From the NCBI GenBank assembly GCA_018697195.1, contig CM031858.1, positions 75,669,102-75,733,101 on the forward strand: a stretch of DNA of 64,000 bases, written 5' to 3'. The translations under genes were made by a program, and so were the position numbers. Shown in pieces: positions 38,968 to 51,860 of this stretch (position 1 is the stretch's first letter; the number at the start of each line of letters is the position of its first letter). The notes beneath the pieces were generated by a model. That model saw only the letters and a program-made list of their open reading frames with translations, did no database searches and had not been told where the DNA came from. The DNA comes from Certhia americana (lineage: Eukaryota; Chordata; Aves; Passeriformes; Certhiidae).

Positions 38968-41900
38968 TGTTGGCTGGCTTTTTAGAACTTAAAAATTGAT
39001 ATATTTAGAAGAGGAAAACAGGTAATTGTTCCAGCAAAGTCAGTTGGTATATATTTGAAATAATTTTCTGCAGCTGAGAATCTCCAATCTTAGTTTGTGG
39101 TGCTATCTTTAGCAATACCAACTGGTATTTCTTCTTTACATCTAACGAGCAAAAATAAAAGAATGTATTTTCCTGGATTTCTATTAATTTGTTGCTTAAC
39201 TATAATTTTCTTATCATACCAAAATGAGGTAGAGATTAAGGCAGTTCTTAGACAATGTAAAAGAAAAAAACAACTTGCTGAAGTTAATTCAGTGTTTGCA
39301 GTTTACATCAGATTGGTTCTGTTTATCTCATGTAAGTTTATTTACAAATATACCTGGCTCTATTTATCTTGATTGTAATTGAAAAAACTAAAAGGTGATT
39401 TTGTTTTTCTGAATGTTTAGTTACCTAGAATGATTGTATCATACCAGTTCATTACTCAGTTTGGGTAAAATTAATATGTAGAACTAGGTAAAACATTTTG
39501 TTTATTGATATATGTGGTATTTAACAAAAGGAATTATTTAATCAATGCCAGAAGCAGAGGAGTGGGTTTACAGAGCCTAGCAGCAGTGATTGCACGTGGA
39601 ATTGCATTCACATACATCCAGCAATATACAATCCTTGTTCTTTGGACAGTTAAATTAGAAGCAATTATTATAATGCCTTCCATGAACATAAGGGATACCA
39701 TCCACATGAATGCCTCATAACCACATCCTGGTTTGCATGGCCATCACGTTTCTGCTCTTCAAACAAACTTCAGTTCTGGATAACCCTACTTTTATTGTAC
39801 AAAGAGACTAACTGAGATGTTTTTCTGCATAATTTTATGAGTTAATTTCTTGAAGATTTTTTATTTGTTTCTTCATTAGTTTCGGTTTCTTTTGTTTTGC
39901 TTTGTTTTCCTGGATTATAGCAAAACATTTTACCATCTAAAATTTAATATGTGTTTATTTATCTCCTCCTGTAGGGTTTTAAAAAAGCTTCATGGATTAG
40001 TTTAAACTAGGATAGGATGAATCTAATTTAAATTTCCTCCTGGAGAATTAGTTTTGAATATAGTTCATACATTTTAAAACCAAATTCTATTTTAAAAATC
40101 AGATAATTAATTTAGTCCAAAGAATTATGGAAAAAAAACCCTGAATGTCTTAAACTAATTATCAAACTAATTTTTAACACCTGTATACTTTTATACTCAG
40201 AGTGGATAAAAAGTATGTCTGCTTAAAATTACTAAGTGTTTGTTAATGTTTGTTAGTAATTCGTTTATTCATAGTTCTGATGTTGTCTCTTTAAATACAT
40301 GTGGCAGATTTTTTCAGCCCATAATTCAGAGTCAATCAGAAAATTCCTGATCAGATATCACTCAGAAAAAAAAAATGCCTAATCAATATCTAGGAATTCT
40401 GAGCTAAAGGTTGAATAAAGACGTGTGATTTGCTTCTGCAGAAAGCAAAATTACTTATGCAAATAAATGTACGTTTTTATTCAAGTTCTGTGGATTTCAT
40501 GGAAAGTAGAATTTCTATGCGGATGTAATCCATGAAACACAGCAGATTTCCAAACTAAAAATGCTTTGCATTCTTCCTAGCAAAGAATAGTTCAGAGTTT
40601 TCTCTAAGATACTAGATTTTCATTAATATTTAGTCTGATTGCCAGAATTTATTTTATTAGTAAGGGCTTTTATTTGGCAACAGGAATTATGCCTTTCCCC
40701 CATGCCATTTTTTTCATATGCCATAATTTATCTCTCTCACTTCTAAAGAAAGATTGGCCCAAAGATTATTGCCAGTGTCAAACAACAGCTACAATAGAAC
40801 AGGTATGAAAGAATTTGTTGACAATTAAATACTTTGCATATTTACTGCATCTGCAGCTGTTACAACAATTTTCTCAGAGAGAAAATTTGATAGAGAAACA
40901 TTGTGTTACATGGTAGTATTGTTTCAGCTACAGCTTTTACAATGAGACAATAACTTTTAAACTTAAAAAGTTGAAAATCAGAAAGGCTTTTCACTTTTAT
41001 CTCCTTATAACACCCCAGTTGTTGAATGCACTTTATGTATTTCAAGACTGAACATTTTAGTTATATTTGAACTCCAAACTTCCTTTTACATTTCTTCTAT
41101 AAGAGAATGTTTCTAGCTTTCAATATTTCTTTGAAAGTCTAAGTAAAAACTTAGAGATATTGGTGAAAACTACCTATTTTGGAAGAGAGGATGTATTCTG
41201 AAACAATTCAGAATTCCTTCCAAAATTAGTTTTCTCTAGGAAGTTATGATTAAAACAAAGTATTTCTTTTATTTCCAGCATCATGTCCCCATCATTTTAG
41301 CTGGCAGAAAGAGAAATGAAGTATGTGTGACATGTAATTACAGGAAACTAACTGAGCTGTTTCTGAAAAGGGAACATATTTACCTGCTGAAAGATAGAAA
41401 AAATTTCAAGAAGCCAATGCACAAACGAGTGATGATGATAACAATAATAATATCATCTCTGTTCTTTGTGTAAGCCCACTAACAAATTAACAGCGAATGA
41501 CAGAGTGCAATGAGTCCAAAGTAAATACCCTACATCCATCATTAGAAATAACGCCTAGTTCTTATCTGCTAAAATGTCTTTCTGACTTAGTAACCTTATC
41601 AAAACATCCTTTTGAAAGACCTAGATTTTTTCTCTAATTACAATGTCTTACCTACAATAATACTGACTAATATAACTAATAGTAATACTAACAATAAAAA
41701 GTGGAGGAGGAAACGACTTTCCAATATTTACCAAAATGCCATAGTAAAGGAAAATGCAATGGCAGTCTTAGGCAGGCTTAATAGAAAATAAATCAGGTTG
41801 CATTTTTAAAAGTGCAAGATTAAAAGTAGCTCTGATTGCCCTGGAATGTTATCAAGGCTAAAGGTACATTTAGAATAGCTGTACAGCAGTGACCAACAGC

Positions 41901-44900
41901 AAATATCACCCAGACAAAATCTCATTTTCAGTCACATACTTAAATATTTAATTATATCTCTCAAGGAATTAGCATTTTCTGTGCTTTTTCTTATGCTCCT
42001 TCCTGCAGTGTCTGCTGCTCATCCTTCTCAAGATTTCAGGCTACACAGACCTTTTATATGGGCAATTACAGGCATTTTTATGTTCACATTATTCCAGTTT
42101 TGCTTTCTGCCTTGTTTCATTTAGCTTTTCCACCACTTATGAGCTCCACTGGAGCCTGAACATCTGTAACTTCCTTTCCCGTGGTTAGATTCAGCATCTT
42201 CCTTCTGAATGAGTCCCATTTTTTTCTTTCTTTCCTCTTAGCCTTTTCTCCTAGCATGTGGAGAGGGCATCTGCATTCTTGCCTCTTTTCAGCTTTTCAG
42301 CATGGTGTTAGATGTCCTGAAAATGCTTTTGGTTGAGCTTTTTCTCATCTCCTTCATTTTGGGGTTAAGCTGTGTGGCATGGGGAATTATGGGAAGAGTC
42401 TGTGCAGCAGTGTGGCCAGTGGGAATTATAACAAGGGTATCCAAGGATGCCAGCTTAAGTGGAACTGAATCGGAGGAGTTGCTAAAACACTGCTGTATTT
42501 TCAGGTTTCATTAGACCCAGCAGTCCTTTGGTATCACAGGCACTGCCTTGGGACAGAACAGGCAAAGTTATTTCAGGTTGTTTGCTGATCAGCAGCTGTG
42601 CAGTGGCACAGGGGCAGGGACAAGGGACAGCCACTGGCAGAATAGCAATCCAGTCAGAGAGGTGAGGCTGACAGTAGCTGCAAGTGCAACTCTCAGACAA
42701 CATAAAATATAAGAAAAGGCTCTGGGGCTTTATATGATTAGCAAAACCTGAGACAAAATACCAAACAAATTTCATGTGTAGTAGAGGCTTATTTTTTTTC
42801 TGATTTAATAGTTTGTTCTTGTCCTCTAAGTTACCTTCTAAGTTTTCTTAGGTCTTGTATAATAGGAAATATATACACATAGAGGAATTAATGCAGCCTT
42901 TTCAGAGAAGAAAAGTATTGTTTTCTGTGTTTCTATTTATGAGCCTTGAAGAAGTTCTGGAGGCCAGGAAGTGCCATGTTTTGCTCTTTTAATAAACAGT
43001 AATTAAAACAGTAGAATATAAGGTTTGATTTTTTTGTCATTTCTGAGGAGATTAACACTTAAATAAGTGTTTGAGTGTCTAGGGGATAGGATATTTTGTT
43101 TCCTGCTAAATTTCAGGCTTTCTCTTTTTCTCTTACTAAACCTAACACTTTTTTCACTTTATTAAGTTGTCAATTTTTCTAATTTTTCAAACTGTTGACA
43201 ATCAAGAAATCCCCTACTGATGAAATTTTTTGGAAAATGCATAGTGGATCCAGACTTCACAAACGCAAAACAAGACTCAGTTAAATGAATTTTAGCTGGA
43301 TGTGGAGATACAAGAAAGAGTTAGGACAGGAGGCAAAATGAAGGGCTATAGGGGGAGGGGGAGAAAAAATGACAGTCAGCAGTGGTAAAAGATGCAAAAT
43401 TTTCTGATTGTCAGAGACTTCTGGGAAAAGTTTTCACTGTTAGTATCTCATGAGAGAGGATTATGGACAGTATTCCCTTCTCTTCAAAAACCAAGATTCT
43501 TGCTAAGGCCTGTGAGGGAAGTGAACATAATGCACAGGATATCTGGCCTGAGTAGTCTGTCCCACTATCTCCTTTCACAAATTAGCTTAATACTCCTTAT
43601 GTTTTGATTATTATGATTTATTTTCTTTGTCTCCCCTTACATTTTCCTCACTTACTTTGATTTACTTCTAGTGACTCTGGAGCCTTTGATCTTTTATACT
43701 TGCATTCTCTTGAATATCCTTTTTTAGTACATTTTATATTAAATCCTTTGTTCTGGGGTTTTTCCTTTTCTTTCCCAGAAGTTGAAATTGAATATGATTA
43801 TGATGCAGGTCTTCTAAACAACCAAATTTGTTCTGAGCCAAATAAAGTACTTTCCAAAATCAGCTAGCAGATCATTTCTCAGCCTGTCATTACTTTCACA
43901 TCTGCTGCTGCTGCTGGAATCTTCTGCATTGAAAATGCATGCTTGAAATGAGCTCTGCACACAAATGGCAAGACATAAAGAAATATAATGAATGTAAACC
44001 AACAATAAAACCCACTTTGAAATGCCATTTAGGGGCTCAGTCTTGCAAGCTGCTTGGAGGTTTCAGAGAATATAAAGGGCAGTCTATACCTCTGAGGAGG
44101 AGGAGACCTTACCAGACCAAGATCTGTAAAATTGTGACCTTCCATTTAAAAGTTACTGTGAGAAAAAATCTTTCTAGAGGTCTGACAGAAGAGAGAAAAA
44201 ATCATGTAGTCTTATTGTGATTTGAAATACAACTCTGTCCTACTAAAATTCAGTAATTCATTGGAAAGGTCAGCCACCTACTGTTGACATTTCAAATGTC
44301 ATTTTTAATTTCCAAAATAGTAAAAAGTGGACTTTTGACTCTCAAACTGATTTTTGAACAAAAAATAAATCAGTGGACAAGACTGTCACTAAACCCAAAT
44401 CTCTATAACAAATTTGAATTCTATCAGAAGTTCAGAATTGTATCTGATAATGTGCATGCATTTCTTGTCACAAAAGTGGAGTGGTATCATCATTGTACCA
44501 TTCCCTGATGGAAGGAGAGTGAGTCACTAGTCTGAACTATTTGTTTCTTTTCTGCAAAGCTGACTTATCTCTGCTCATCTCCTTCCCATGCTGTATTTTT
44601 TCTACCTATTACATTCTTTAATATTGTAAATCCATGAATACAGCTTGTTTGTATGTTTTCTGTCTCAACACTAGTTGGTTCCTAAATCATGATAATAACA
44701 GGTGTATCAATATTTAATTCTGCATTAGTGTTTCTGTCATAAGTCTTTGCTTCTCTCTGTATTTAGTATTACCAAAATTTAACTCTGAGGATAATATAGT
44801 CTCTGTTTGCTGTCCTCTTCAGTCTTACTTTTTGTCAAGCAAATTTTAAGACAGAAGTTTTACGATTATATCAAGAAAAAAAACCCAGAGTGTTATTTAC

Positions 44901-45214
44901 CTAAAAAATTCCATTGTTTCTTGATGTCGGCAGCTGATTTTAGAATGAGGCCAAACTGCTATGGTTTTCAATATAAATGTCTATCAAGACCATCATCTTT
45001 TTGTACTATCTATCTCTGAAAAATAAGACTTTTAATATCCTTATTTTTATCAATTCCATCATAATAAAATATTTTTCTAAAATCATTTGCTAAATGGATT
45101 GTAGGTGCCAGTTGTGTCCCACATACAGTAGCTCTGATATTTCATTTGATCATCATCTCAGATTTTCAGATATCAGATTTCTAGAAATAATTTCTTGAAG
45201 AGATCTCCAATGCA

Positions 45215-45259
45215 CCCCCCCCTTACTCGCTCCTTCTTCCCTCTCCCTTCCCCCCCCTC
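45215..45259. repeat. Polypyrimidine tract with two C runs
   Basis: Two runs of eight C bracket a C/T-rich segment with almost no purines. Confidence 0.8.
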
Positions 45260-47763
45260 AGTTTCTAATTAGCCTGACTCAAATATAATTAATTCAGCAA
45301 AAAAGTTTAGGCCTTTTTTAAATAAGACCATGAATATGTCTGCTCATAACTATGTGATACTTATAAAGCAAGTTCTCTGGATCAGAAGTTCTCTGCCTGT
45401 ATTGTAAGCAATTATTTATATGAGAGTAAAAAGTCTGTCAGGTTTAATTTATTGTCTGGCTGGAAAAATCTCCCATGCTACCAAACAGTATTAATTCAAA
45501 TGATAGAGCTCTACATAGGCTACTTAAAAAGTCTGTCAGGTGGAAGAAGGTAAGTAGCAGGAGAACAATATGTTGAACCATGGAAATATGTGAAGGAGTG
45601 ATACTAGACAAAATTTATTCTGTGAAGAGTGTTCTATCTTGTGCCAAAGGCAGAACTCTATCCTGAGGTCTCTTCCTGAGCTACCAGGTGACACCAGAAA
45701 AGAAAGAATAATCTGTTCACAAAGGGAGAAGGCTACAGAAGCAATCTTTAGTCTTGTATTTTCATATTTCTGTACTTGAGTTGTATTGTTTTCATTCCTT
45801 CAATATATCATAAATTTGATTTGGATGACTCAAAAAACTCATTTTCCATTTTCATTAATAACAGAAGGACTTATTTAGGAATGGTGATACTTTGTTATTG
45901 AATTATAAACAAAACAATGTGACTGAGTGGTCTAGATCCTCTATCCTGCCCTTCTGTTACTGAAAATTAGAGATTCATTTAAAAGAAAATACAGCAGGAG
46001 TCAGACTGAGTTTGTGGGCTTTAAATTACAGTGAGCAAGTGTAAAAAGAACAAAAAAGAAATAAGCTTTGGAAAATAAATAAAGTCTCTCCAAAGGTAGT
46101 GGTGGTATCTCTAATTAGTAATACTGATGATGGCACTTTTTTTAGGGAAGGGTGCATGCTGCCTTTATCCCAACTCAGCATAATATAAGAGAAGGAACCT
46201 AGGATTTTATTAGTCACTTATTGTAGCTCAAAATAATTTATGAAGACTAGCCATTTGATGACTGGAGGAATATGAATAGGAGGAAAAGATACCAGCATGT
46301 AGCTGCTAGGAAATATCCTTCTCTTAAACACCTTTATAAAGAACTGTCCATGGAAAATGTGTGCAAGCAACCTAAGAATGCACTCAGAAGATCCCAATAG
46401 TAAAAGATTAGGCTACTATTTTAAATGACTGATCTATACTTTCTCCTTTGTGACTAAGATTTGCTGGAGATTTCCAATGCAAATTTGGCTTTCTTTTTAA
46501 ATACAATTTTACTGTGCTTATGCACAAGATGACTGAACTAAGGCTGCAGAGTACATCTGAATTCTGGCATTCCCTGTCTTATATATACCAAATTTTAAAA
46601 CCTTTCATGTTCCAGTATGTGATTGTACATTAGTTCATATACAGAAAATAAACAAGCTTTCCTTCCTGCACTCATCACTCTAGGCTGCTACGTAAACTGA
46701 TCTCTGAATAGGTTACTTATCAGTTAGCCAAGAGGGAATTTAGCTAACAGTTTTTTGAGGTTTAGGGTAACAGACTCACAGACTTTACGGATTTCCACAA
46801 GAACATATGTACTGTTAATTACAGATGCTGCGTTTTGCCCTTTCCCCTGACTATTACCCAATCTTTGCTACCCTAACCTCTAACTCCTGTTTCTTCACTT
46901 TTTCTGTACTGTTGCATTTACTTTTCTTACTAGAGTATTTTATCCACATTTAGCCTCCTAGTGCCTTCATCACAACATGGATAATTCTGAGGAAAAACAT
47001 ACAGGGTAACAGGCTAGCATCTGATTATTGTCCATACTTATTTATCAGATGGACTTAAAGCAGTACCTGGAAAGTTTTTCTTTATAGCTTCACAGGCAGA
47101 CAGGATGTACTATTGCTGAAATACCATAAAAATTGCCATCTTAATATTAGTTTCTTTGGTATTCACAATTATAAACTCTGTATTGTTAAATATTGGCTTG
47201 TTGTACAATGAAACAGATTTGCCCCAGGAAGTTTATTGTATATGAGGATACTTACTCAGATTTTGAGGCCTTAGATCTTTGAAGATAATGAAAGACAGCA
47301 TTTCAAGTCTAGGATATCTAAATAAGGTTCTCAGTGCTTTGGCTTTGAACCTCACAATTTTGCAAATAGAAGACCTGTAACATTGTGCAGTATTCTCATT
47401 CTGAGGTACGAATTTTATTTGTCTTTCTAAATGTCTTCCTTCCTGCTAAAGCCATACTCTTGCCTGGCTCATTACCAGTAGACATAGCCTTTAATTTCTA
47501 AAACCAAAATCCAGAAGCGATTCTGATCCTATACAAGGAACAACAAAAGGGAAAAGACCACCATACCATATGGGCTTGAAACTGCTTACCTGTAGTCTCT
47601 ATGTCTGGTCACATATTTTTTAAATAAAACTACCTTTCTTCATGCTTGTATTTATACCTTCAATTCACACTTAGAGTATTATGTGTTCATGCTGCCATCT
47701 ATTCCAACGAAAACATTTTCATATAATTCCAAGGGTAACAATATGGTACTAATCTTTTTGAGG

Positions 47764-47841
47764 AAAGGAAATGCTTTACAGACTGAAGTGGGATGCACAG
47801 ATTGATGTGCATCCCACTTCAGTCTGTAAAGCATTTCCTTT
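47764..47841. repeat. 36-bp perfect inverted repeat, 6-nt loop
   Basis: Bases 47764-47799 are the exact reverse complement of 47806-47841, with the loop GATTGA between them. One mismatch further out, pairing can extend to 47761/47844. Arm core: GACTGAAGTGGGATGCACA. The sequence is non-repetitive and not AT-only, so this is no chance palindrome. It resembles a fold-back (template-switch) duplication. A pre-miRNA is less likely because arms with no bulge at all are atypical. I recognise no transposon termini. Confidence 0.95.
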
Positions 47842-47984
47842 TCTGAAAACACAACTGATTCAAAATAGATTCCAATATCCAGAAGATTTACACCAACTAA
47901 AATTCTTTGCTTTTCCCTAGATAATGCTGCCTTCCAAACTTCTAGAAGTCTTTTAATAAGAAACAATCAAAGAAAATTATAATA

Positions 47985-49325
47985 TTTTTAAGAAAGGGGA
48001 AAAAGACCTGGGGAGCTACAGCATGGTCAGTCTCAACTCTGTGCCTGGTGAGATCATTGATCAGGTGGTCTGGAAACTGAAAAAGCACATGAAAAACAGT
48101 GCAGTGATTGCTGACAGCCAGAATGACTCCACTAAGGGCCTGAAAAATGTGGGGGCCTTCTATAATAGGTTTAGAGTATTGATGAACTGACATCATCTAC
48201 CTAGACTTGTGCAAAGTATTTGATACTGTCCCACATGACATCCTTGTCTCTAAAATGGAGAGACACTGAGTTGATGGACAGACCAGTAGATGGATAAGGA
48301 ATTGGCAGGATGGTCTCACACTCAAAATGTTGCATTCCATGGCTCAATGTCCAAGGACAGACCAGTGGCAAGCAGCATCCTCAGGAGTGCACACTGGGAC
48401 CAGTATTATTTAATATCTTTTTTGGAGACATGGACAGCAGCATTCTCAGCAAGTTTGTGGATGATGTCAAGCTGTGTTGACATGCTGGAGGGAAGAGATG
48501 ATTGACAAGCAGAGGGATCTCAAAAAGCTTGTGAGGTGGGCCTGTGAGAACCTTATAAGGTTCAACAAGGCCAAATGCAAGGTCCTGCAGCTGGATCAGG
48601 ACAATTCCAATTATGGATACAGGCTGGGCAGCAAGTGGATTGAGAGCAGCACCATCAAGAGGATGTGGGGTTTATTGGTTGAGGAAAAGCTCGACATGAG
48701 CTTCAATGTGCGCTTGTGGCCCAGAGAGCCAACTGTTTCCAGGGCTGCATCAAAAGCAGTGTGACCAGAAGGGCGAGGGAGGGGATTCTTCCAGTCCACC
48801 ATTGAGTCTACCCTCAGTAGACTCCACCTGATGTGCTACATCCAGTTCTGGGGTCCCCAACATAAAAAACCTTCTGGATCTGTTGGTGTGAGTTCAGGAG
48901 GGGGCCACAAAATTGTTCAGATACATGGAACACTCCTCCTGTGAAGACAGGCTGAGAGAGGAAAGAGTTGGGGTTCAGCATCATGGAGAAGGTAAGGCTT
49001 CAGGGAGACCTATCATCCCCTTGTAAGCCCTAAAGAGGCTTACAAGAAAGCTGGAGAAGGGTTTTTAACAAGGGCATGGAGTGATAAGGCAAGGGGTGAT
49101 GACTTCAAACCGAAAGAGGATCATTTTACGTTAGATGTTTTGAAGAAGTGAGGCACTGACAATGGTTGCCTAGGGAGGTTGTGTATGTCCCTTCCCTATA
49201 AATTCTCAAGGGTTGGATGGGGCTTTGAGCAATCTGGTCTAGTGGAAAGGTGCCTACCCACAGCAGGGTGGCTAAAACAAATGATCTTTAAAGTTCCTTC
49301 CAACACAAACTAATTTTTGATCAGA
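47985..49325 (+). repeat. CR1 LINE, long sense copy with RT remnant (copy D)
   Basis: The best-preserved CR1 here, about 1.34 kb. It begins at 'ttaagaaaggggaaaaagac' and 'ctggggagctacagcatgg' (ORF2, before the RT palm). It contains 'catcatctacctagacttg' (48191) and 'ggataaggaattggcaggat' (48292), and encodes KFVDDVKL at 48451-48474, the RT catalytic box F-x-D-D with both Asp intact. It continues through 'aggttcaacaaggccaaatg' (48558), 'gggcgagggaggggattctt' (48771) and the carboxy-terminal region. The 3' UTR has 'ggatggggctttgagcaatc' (49216) and 'aaagttccttccaacacaaac' (49290). Several stops and frameshifts interrupt the ORF (for example TGA in 'ctgtgttgacatg'), so no functional enzyme is made. 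It is 5'-truncated: the endonuclease domain is missing. Confidence 0.93.
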
Positions 49326-49717
49326 TGATTCATTGTTTGGCTAATTTGTTAACAAGTAGATACCTCTTACAGATTTGAAATTCAATTGGAAGAACAGCTC
49401 AACTACTAGAAAGTATGTTACACTTCCTAGTAACTGATAGTCTGTTTGAGCTATTGAATAATAAGTAACAAAGCCCTTTAAAAACATACACATTGAAAGA
49501 TAAATAAGTCATCTTTGCATTTTGTTGCTTGTTCTTTCCTACTTCTGTTAAAAAAGCAGATGGTTATCCTGACAGCATAACAGCAGGTTCTGTGTAGTTT
49601 TTCCAGCTGGAGGTAAACCAGTGTATTTCACCTAGGGTTGAATATTGAATATGTATTTCACCATATTGAATGTATGCACATCTTACATTAGCTTAATTTG
49701 GCCTAATTTAGTTCAGT

Positions 49718-50835
49718 GTTCACAGAATCATTTGGGTTGGAAAAAACATCTGTCATCAAGACCAACCTTTGAACATATCAAATACACCACATCATTAAGT
49801 GCCATATCCAGTAATTTCTTGAACAATTACAGGGTTGGTGACTACACCACCTCTCAGGGAAGCTTGTTGCAATGCTGTACAATCTCTTCCATGAAGAAAT
49901 TCTTCCTGATACCCCTGGCACAGCTTGAAGTTGTGTCCTCTCATCTTATTACTACTAGCCTGGGAGAAGAGACTGACCTTGCTCCAACCTCCTGTCAGGT
50001 ACCTGTAGGGAATGAGAAAGTCACCCCTAAGCCTCCACTTCTCCAGGTTAAACAACTCAGGCTCTCTCAGCTGTTCCTCATAGGAGTTACTCTCTGGACT
50101 CTTCACCAGTGCCATTGACCTTTTCTGCACATGGTCCAGCACCTCAAAATCTGTCTTGCTGTGAGAAGCCCAGAACTGGGCACAGGACAGTGTGGATGAT
50201 GAGGTGCAGCTTCAGTAGTGCTAAGTACAAGGGGACAATCACTGTTCTGGTCCTGCTGGCCACACTATTGCTGATACAGAACAGGATGCTTCTTGGCTAC
50301 CTTGGGCTCAGCTGGATAATGTTCAACTGGCTGTTGACCAGCACCACCAGGTTCTTTTCCACTGGGTAGATTTCCAGTCACTCTTCCCACAGGCTGTAGC
50401 ACTGCCTGGGGTTTTTGTGATCTAAGTAAAGGACATGCCACTTTGCCCTATTCAACCTCATCCCTTTGGTCTCATCCTATCAATCTGGCCTCTGCAGATC
50501 TGTTTGCAGAGCCTTCCTACCCTCTGGCAGATCAACCCTCCCACCTAACTTAGTATTGACTGAAAACTTGGTGAGGGTGCCCTCAATCCCCTCATCCAGG
50601 TGATCAGTAAAGACAATTAACAGGATTGAGCCCAACACTGAGCCCTGCAGAACCCCGACAGTAACCAGACCCCAGGTGAATGCAGCACCATTCACCATCA
50701 CTCTCTGGGCCCAGCCATAGAGCCATCTTTTAACACAGTGAAAAGAGAACCTGTCCAAGCCATGGGCTGCCAGCTTTTCCAGGAGATTGCCATGGAAGAC
50801 ATTATCTAATGCTTTGCTGAAGTCCAGGTATTGTT
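49718..50835 (-). repeat. CR1 LINE, antisense copy with dead RT (copy E)
   Basis: The plus strand opens with 'cacagaatcatttgggttgg' (antisense 3' end). It passes 'ctcaggctctctcagctgttc' (50057) and 'ggtcctgctggccacactatt' (50249), and ends near 'gctttgctgaagtccagg' (50811-50828). On the minus strand the reverse-transcriptase part is readable at 50480-50758: LQGSVLGS (domain B, normally PQGSVLGP), then TKFSVNTKLGG where an active copy has F-A-D-D-T-K. Both catalytic Asp are replaced, so the enzyme is dead. It is 5'-truncated, about 1.1 kb. It lies tail to tail with copy D, about 390 bases away. Confidence 0.92.
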
Positions 50836-51359
50836 GTTGTGTTTACTTGAATTTCATTTTGGTTTGTTATGGTTTGGTTTGCTTTGATCAAGAGCTAGCT
50901 TTCATTAAAAGAGGAGGAAGCATAAAGGCAATATCGGATTTATAACTGACTTGAAAGATACTAAGATTAAGCAAACAATGGAAAGAGGGACTGATTAGAA
51001 AGGGGAAAAGGAAATTAAGTCTATGTTTTAGAGCTCTGTAATGAAGTAAGAAGTGCCAAAATTCAGGTTTGCAGAGGAATTAAAATTAGAAGCACTATTT
51101 TTTCAAATGCATGCATAAAATAAGATAAAAAGGAAAGAAATCGTGGGATTGCTATGTATGGGGATTAGGCAGAAGTTAAAGAAAATTCTTATTTGCCTTG
51201 ATTTTCAGTAAAGATAATAATGGAGAGCATGGAACCAAACTAAAATGACCCATAAGGCAGAGAGAACACAGACAAAATGAAGTCATAAGATAAGACTAAA
51301 AATAGACAAATAATTTCAAGGCATATGGATCATAAAATAATTAACTCTGGAAAAGGTTT

Positions 51360-51570
51360 GTCCTGCCTGGAGAATACAGGGCTCCAGGAGAACTTAAAGC
51401 AGCCTCCTTGTACTTGTGGGGATTTACTGAGAGGACAGAGATGGGTTCTTAATGGAAGTACATAACCATAGGAGAAGATCAACGTAGTTTGACTTCAGAG
51501 TTGACCCTGCTCTGAGCAGATTGTGGGATTAGGGGCCTCCCATGGATAACTTCCAGCTTGAATGAATCAA
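51360..51570 (+). repeat. CR1 3'-end fragment with internal deletion
   Basis: 'cctggagaatacagggctcc' and 'aggagaacttaaagcagcctcc' match the sense CR1 block 'cctggagaagagaaggctcc...gagcagcct'. After a gap in correspondence, 'gttgaccctgctctgagcag' and 'gggattaggggcctccca' match the 3' UTR. The tail is 'ttccagcttgaatgaatcaatg'. Diverged, non-coding. Confidence 0.65.
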
Positions 51571-51699
51571 TGTGAAAACATTGCCCCAAAATAAAATAAG
51601 GCCTGGGAGAGCATGATCACTGTCTCAGTTTATGTATGAGACTGAACAGTAGGAGAAAATGTAAAGAGAATTACTGTCCCAAGAACAAATAAATATGCA
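51571..51699. other. Short unassigned stretch
   Basis: AT-rich sequence between two CR1 pieces. Nothing recognised. Confidence 0.5.
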
Positions 51700-51860
51700 C
51701 ATATTTACCTTGAGTAAATTCAGTCTGGAATGAAAAAATTTCTACCTGTTAGGGTCATGGAGATTTTGGAACCACCTTCCACATGGCAGTAGTGAGGACC
51801 AAGACTAAACTGGTCTTGTCTTGGAACTTGATTCTTATATGGAAAGAACTATAGTATGTG
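51700..51860 (+). repeat. Possible ancient CR1-like 3' remnant
   Basis: 'tctacctgttagggtcatgg' and 'ttttggaaccaccttccac' followed by 'taaactggtcttgtcttgga' and 'acttgattcttatatgg' resemble the 3' part of old reptile/bird CR1 lineages. The similarity is low and the boundaries are guesses. Confidence 0.35.

Larger units (their letters stand above)
38661..47760. other. Unique AT-rich non-coding stretch
   Basis: About 9 kb with no gene or transposon that I can recognise. Simple repeats: (GGTT)n at 38952-38967 and a polypyrimidine tract at 45215-45259. A 16-base direct repeat (AAAAAGTCTGTCAGGT) occurs near 45430 and again near 45526. All open frames are under about 100 codons with no family resemblance. 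Confidence 0.55.

Noticed and set aside
45215..45259. C/T tract considered as a splice-acceptor polypyrimidine tract
   Set aside because: A CAG does follow it (about 45259-45261), but no open frame with a donor site follows. Low-complexity DNA is the simpler reading.
47764..47841. Hairpin considered as a rho-independent terminator or CRISPR-type repeat
   Set aside because: The host is a vertebrate nuclear genome, there is no T-run directly after the stem, and it is a single unit rather than an array.
49645..50118. 157-codon plus-strand open frame
   Set aside because: It is the antisense shadow of CR1 copy E.
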